Shown: positions 16,475 to 17,380 of the stretch, piece by piece
Layout: the number at the start of each line of letters is the position of its first letter
Numbering within the stretch: position 1 is the first letter of the stretch
Assembly: GCA_946631935.1 (NCBI GenBank)
Contig: CAMPAP010000101.1
Span: 1 to 17,380, forward strand
Source: an uncultured Lachnospiraceae bacterium
Lineage (GTDB): Bacteria > Bacillota > Clostridia > Lachnospirales > Lachnospiraceae
DNA length: 17,380 nt
Direction: 5' to 3'
Notes under the pieces: generated by a model
The model's database searches: none
Told to the model about the DNA's origin: nothing
Seen by the model: the letters and a program-made list of their open reading frames with translations, nothing else
Position numbers and translations under genes: made by a program

Positions 16475-16533
16475 TAGCGGAGACGGAGGGATTCGAACCC
16501 TCGTGCCCCGGAGGGCAAACGCATTTCGAGTGT
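16475..16533 (-). pseudogene. 3' half of tRNA-Ser(CGA), likely attachment-site remnant
   Basis: Read on the minus strand, this is the 3' half of a class II tRNA. It has anticodon loop CTCGAAA (16530-16524, anticodon CGA at 16528-16526), a long variable arm TGCCC/TCCG/GGGCA, a perfect T arm GAGGG TTCGAAT CCCTC, acceptor strand CGTCTCC and discriminator G (16478). The 3' end reads CTA instead of CCA. The 5' side of the anticodon stem pairs at only three of five positions and no D arm or 5' acceptor strand follows, so tRNA identity stops at the anticodon arm. This is how the duplicated 3' end of a tRNA looks after integration of a mobile element; the intact tRNA would lie at the other end, to the right of this window. 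Confidence 0.85.
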
Positions 16534-16593
16534 TTTATACCAAGCGAAAAACTGTTAAAAATCAAGATAAATAAATATAGCTTATAATTGATT

Positions 16594-16621
16594 TTGACAG
16601 CCTTCAGATACTAAAAATACT
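16594..16621 (+). promoter_or_regulatory. Candidate promoter near the element's left end
   Basis: A perfect -35 TTGACA (16594-16599) is followed after 16 nt by AATACT (16616-16621, 4/6). Transcription would start near 16628. A perfect TATAAT also occurs at 16583-16588 but has no good -35. The promoter would drive the HTH gene through the hairpin at 16653-16682, or a short RNA that ends there. Confidence 0.45.
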
Positions 16622-16652
16622 GAGAAAACTGAAAAGAAGCTTCATTTTACTG

Positions 16653-16682
16653 AACTTCCTTGAAAAAACAAGGAAGTTTTTT
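16653..16682 (+). terminator. Terminator-like hairpin in the leader of the HTH gene
   Basis: AACTTCCTTG (16653-16662) pairs perfectly with CAAGGAAGTT (16669-16678) around six A residues and continues into six T (16677-16682). It sits between the candidate promoter and the HTH gene, not after a coding gene. It could be an attenuator, the end of a roughly 55-nt RNA, or a guard against read-through from the chromosome. The A-rich loop and T-run would also allow function on the minus strand. Confidence 0.75.
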
Positions 16683-16780
16683 ATTGCGCAAAAAAGAGAG
16701 AACAAGGAGAGAACTACCCCATCTTGAGGGAACAGATCAGCTTAAGGCGGCAGATGCTGACGGAGGAGATTGGAGGAACG

Positions 16781-17356
16781 ATGACGGATTTTGAAAAAAG
16801 AGTATTGGATATCAAAGAGCGATACGGGAACTATCTCACCCAGCGGGAATTTATGGAAGCAGCCGGTATCAGCTCCAGAACGGCATATCTTGCAACCAAG
16901 AGAGGGCTCGTGCCTTATCACAAGGAATATGTCGGAACAGTAAGGTATTACCGGATCCGGGCTGAGGATGTGGCGGCATATATGGAAAGGCGTTATCAGA
17001 GCCGCAGGACGGACGGAAATGCAGAGAAGGAATCGGTGATCGGCACGATCCTTTCGTCGGAACCGGATGTACTAAGCATCCGCCAGGCAAGTGATATCAC
17101 CGGGATCCATAAGAACTCGATAATCAGGTGGATACAAAAGGGATATCTTAAGTCATTTCTTTGGAAGGGTGATCACCGTATCCCGAAAGCCGAGCTCATG
17201 AGGTATATTGCCTCACCGAGGTTCTGGATGGCAAGGAGCAGATCCCTGCAGCGTGAAGCAATACGGATGGCAATGGAATGGCTTGAAACACAGCGGACAA
17301 GAAGATTTGTGGAAGGAGTTAATGAACATGACGACATTAAAGGATCTGATCGATGA
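16781..17356 (+). CDS. Double helix-turn-helix (excisionase-type) DNA-binding protein
   Basis: 191 residues with two winged-HTH units of the MerR-like/excisionase kind. Unit one spans about 18-70 (YLTQREFMEAAGISSRTAYL then RYYRIRAEDVAAYMERR) and unit two about 97-145 (VLSIRQASDITGIHKNSIIR then HRIPKAELMRYI). Each has a helix-turn-helix followed by a short strand and the helix that typically selects a nearby residue. A basic helical tail (about 146-175) follows. No membrane or catalytic motifs. The start at 16781 is chosen because GGAGG (16772-16776) lies 4 nt upstream; the frame is open back to a TTG at 16724 and an ATG at 16754, which have weaker sites. It overlaps the next gene by 29 nt. 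It probably regulates the element or assists its excision or replication; the exact role is not known. Confidence 0.75.
   Translation: MTDFEKRVLDIKERYGNYLTQREFMEAAGISSRTAYLATKRGLVPYHKEYVGTVRYYRIRAEDVAAYMERRYQSRRTDGNAEKESVIGTILSSEPDVLSIRQASDITGIHKNSIIRWIQKGYLKSFLWKGDHRIPKAELMRYIASPRFWMARSRSLQREAIRMAMEWLETQRTRRFVEGVNEHDDIKGSDR
17313..17318 (+). promoter_or_regulatory. Ribosome binding site for the gene at the right edge
   Basis: AAGGAG lies 9 nt before the ATG at 17328 and only 3 nt before an in-frame ATG at 17322, which favours 17328. It sits inside the HTH coding region, showing overlapping genes. Confidence 0.6.
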
Positions 17357-17380
17357 TAAAAAGATTTTTTCGCCAATGGA
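17328..17380 (+). CDS. Start of an unidentified gene of the integrated element (cut by window edge)
   Basis: Seventeen complete codons are visible, reading MTTLKDLIDDKKIFSPM, with a good ribosome binding site at 17313-17318. The gene overlaps the HTH gene by 29 nt in another frame, so the two are probably translated together. Too little is visible to assign a family. Confidence 0.6.
   Translation, partial: MTTLKDLIDDKKIFSPM

Larger units (their letters stand above)
16475..17380. mobile_element. Left end of an element integrated in tRNA-Ser (extends past window)
   Basis: The tRNA-Ser 3' fragment marks the junction. To its right the DNA becomes AT-rich without genes for about 200 nt and then carries a double-HTH protein overlapping the next gene, a layout common in integrative and conjugative or mobilizable elements. 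The tRNA fragment points left, so the element must extend to the right, as the genes do. No integrase, relaxase or second attachment site is visible inside the window, so the element type is not determined. Confidence 0.65.

Noticed and set aside
16359..16565. Minus-strand open frame of 68 codons containing PGHEGSNPSVSA
   Set aside because: This peptide is what a tRNA 3' half yields when translated; the DNA is the tRNA-Ser remnant and a terminator.
16724..16780. N-terminal extension of the HTH protein from TTG 16724
   Set aside because: The nearest AGGAG-like site is about 12 nt away and the added residues have no domain; ATG 16781 has GGAGG 4 nt upstream, although ATG 16754 cannot be excluded.
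1..17380. CRISPR array, rRNA or phage structural genes
   Set aside because: No regularly spaced direct repeats, no rRNA-like sequence and no phage structural proteins were seen on either strand.

Overview
The window looks like chromosomal DNA from a Firmicute of the Lachnospiraceae type (Butyrivibrio-like). This rests on moderate GC, AGGAGG-type ribosome binding sites, GTG and TTG starts beside ATG, hybrid histidine kinases with 7TM sensors, and an MBOAT plus SGNH pair of the kind common in that family. This is inference from style; no 16S or other taxonomic marker is present.

Layout: (1) positions 1-638 hold the 3' end of an acidic gene of unknown function, closed by a strong terminator (661-694). 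(2) From an extended -10 promoter at 744-772, nine genes run rightward on the + strand with short gaps (6 to 93 nt): an LTA-synthase/OpgB-like phosphotransferase (795), two paralogous 7TM hybrid histidine kinases (2670, 4999), an MBOAT O-acyltransferase (7384) with its probable SGNH partner (8812), class I mannose-6-phosphate isomerase (9968), an AGCS sodium:alanine/glycine symporter (10964), a third 7TM hybrid kinase (12496) and a 7TM EAL c-di-GMP phosphodiesterase (14464). A terminator follows at 16445-16472. No terminator was seen between these genes, but a candidate promoter lies just before 12496, so there may be more than one transcription unit. (3) At 16475-16533 a minus-strand 3' half of tRNA-Ser(CGA) is abruptly cut at the anticodon stem. 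It is followed by AT-rich DNA with its own promoter and hairpin, a double-HTH protein, and the start of another gene. This is the classic left boundary of an element integrated into a tRNA gene.

How the genes fit together: the surface enzymes (LTA-synthase-like, MBOAT, SGNH) point to making and O-acylating an extracellular polymer. ManA could feed mannose-derived sugar precursors. The three membrane hybrid kinases and the EAL protein would be the sensing and control layer, but none of the kinases has an output domain or HPt, so their partners lie elsewhere.

The most notable signal is a complementary set of defects in the kinases. The first (2670) keeps the phospho-acceptor His but has lost the N, G1 and G2 boxes of its ATPase domain. 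The third (12496) keeps the ATPase boxes but has Arg (CGT) in place of the phospho-acceptor His. The middle kinase (4999) is complete. All three receiver domains look intact. This invites a model of trans-phosphorylation or scaffold-type regulation among the three. The third kinase and the EAL protein also seem to share a related 7TM sensor with different outputs.
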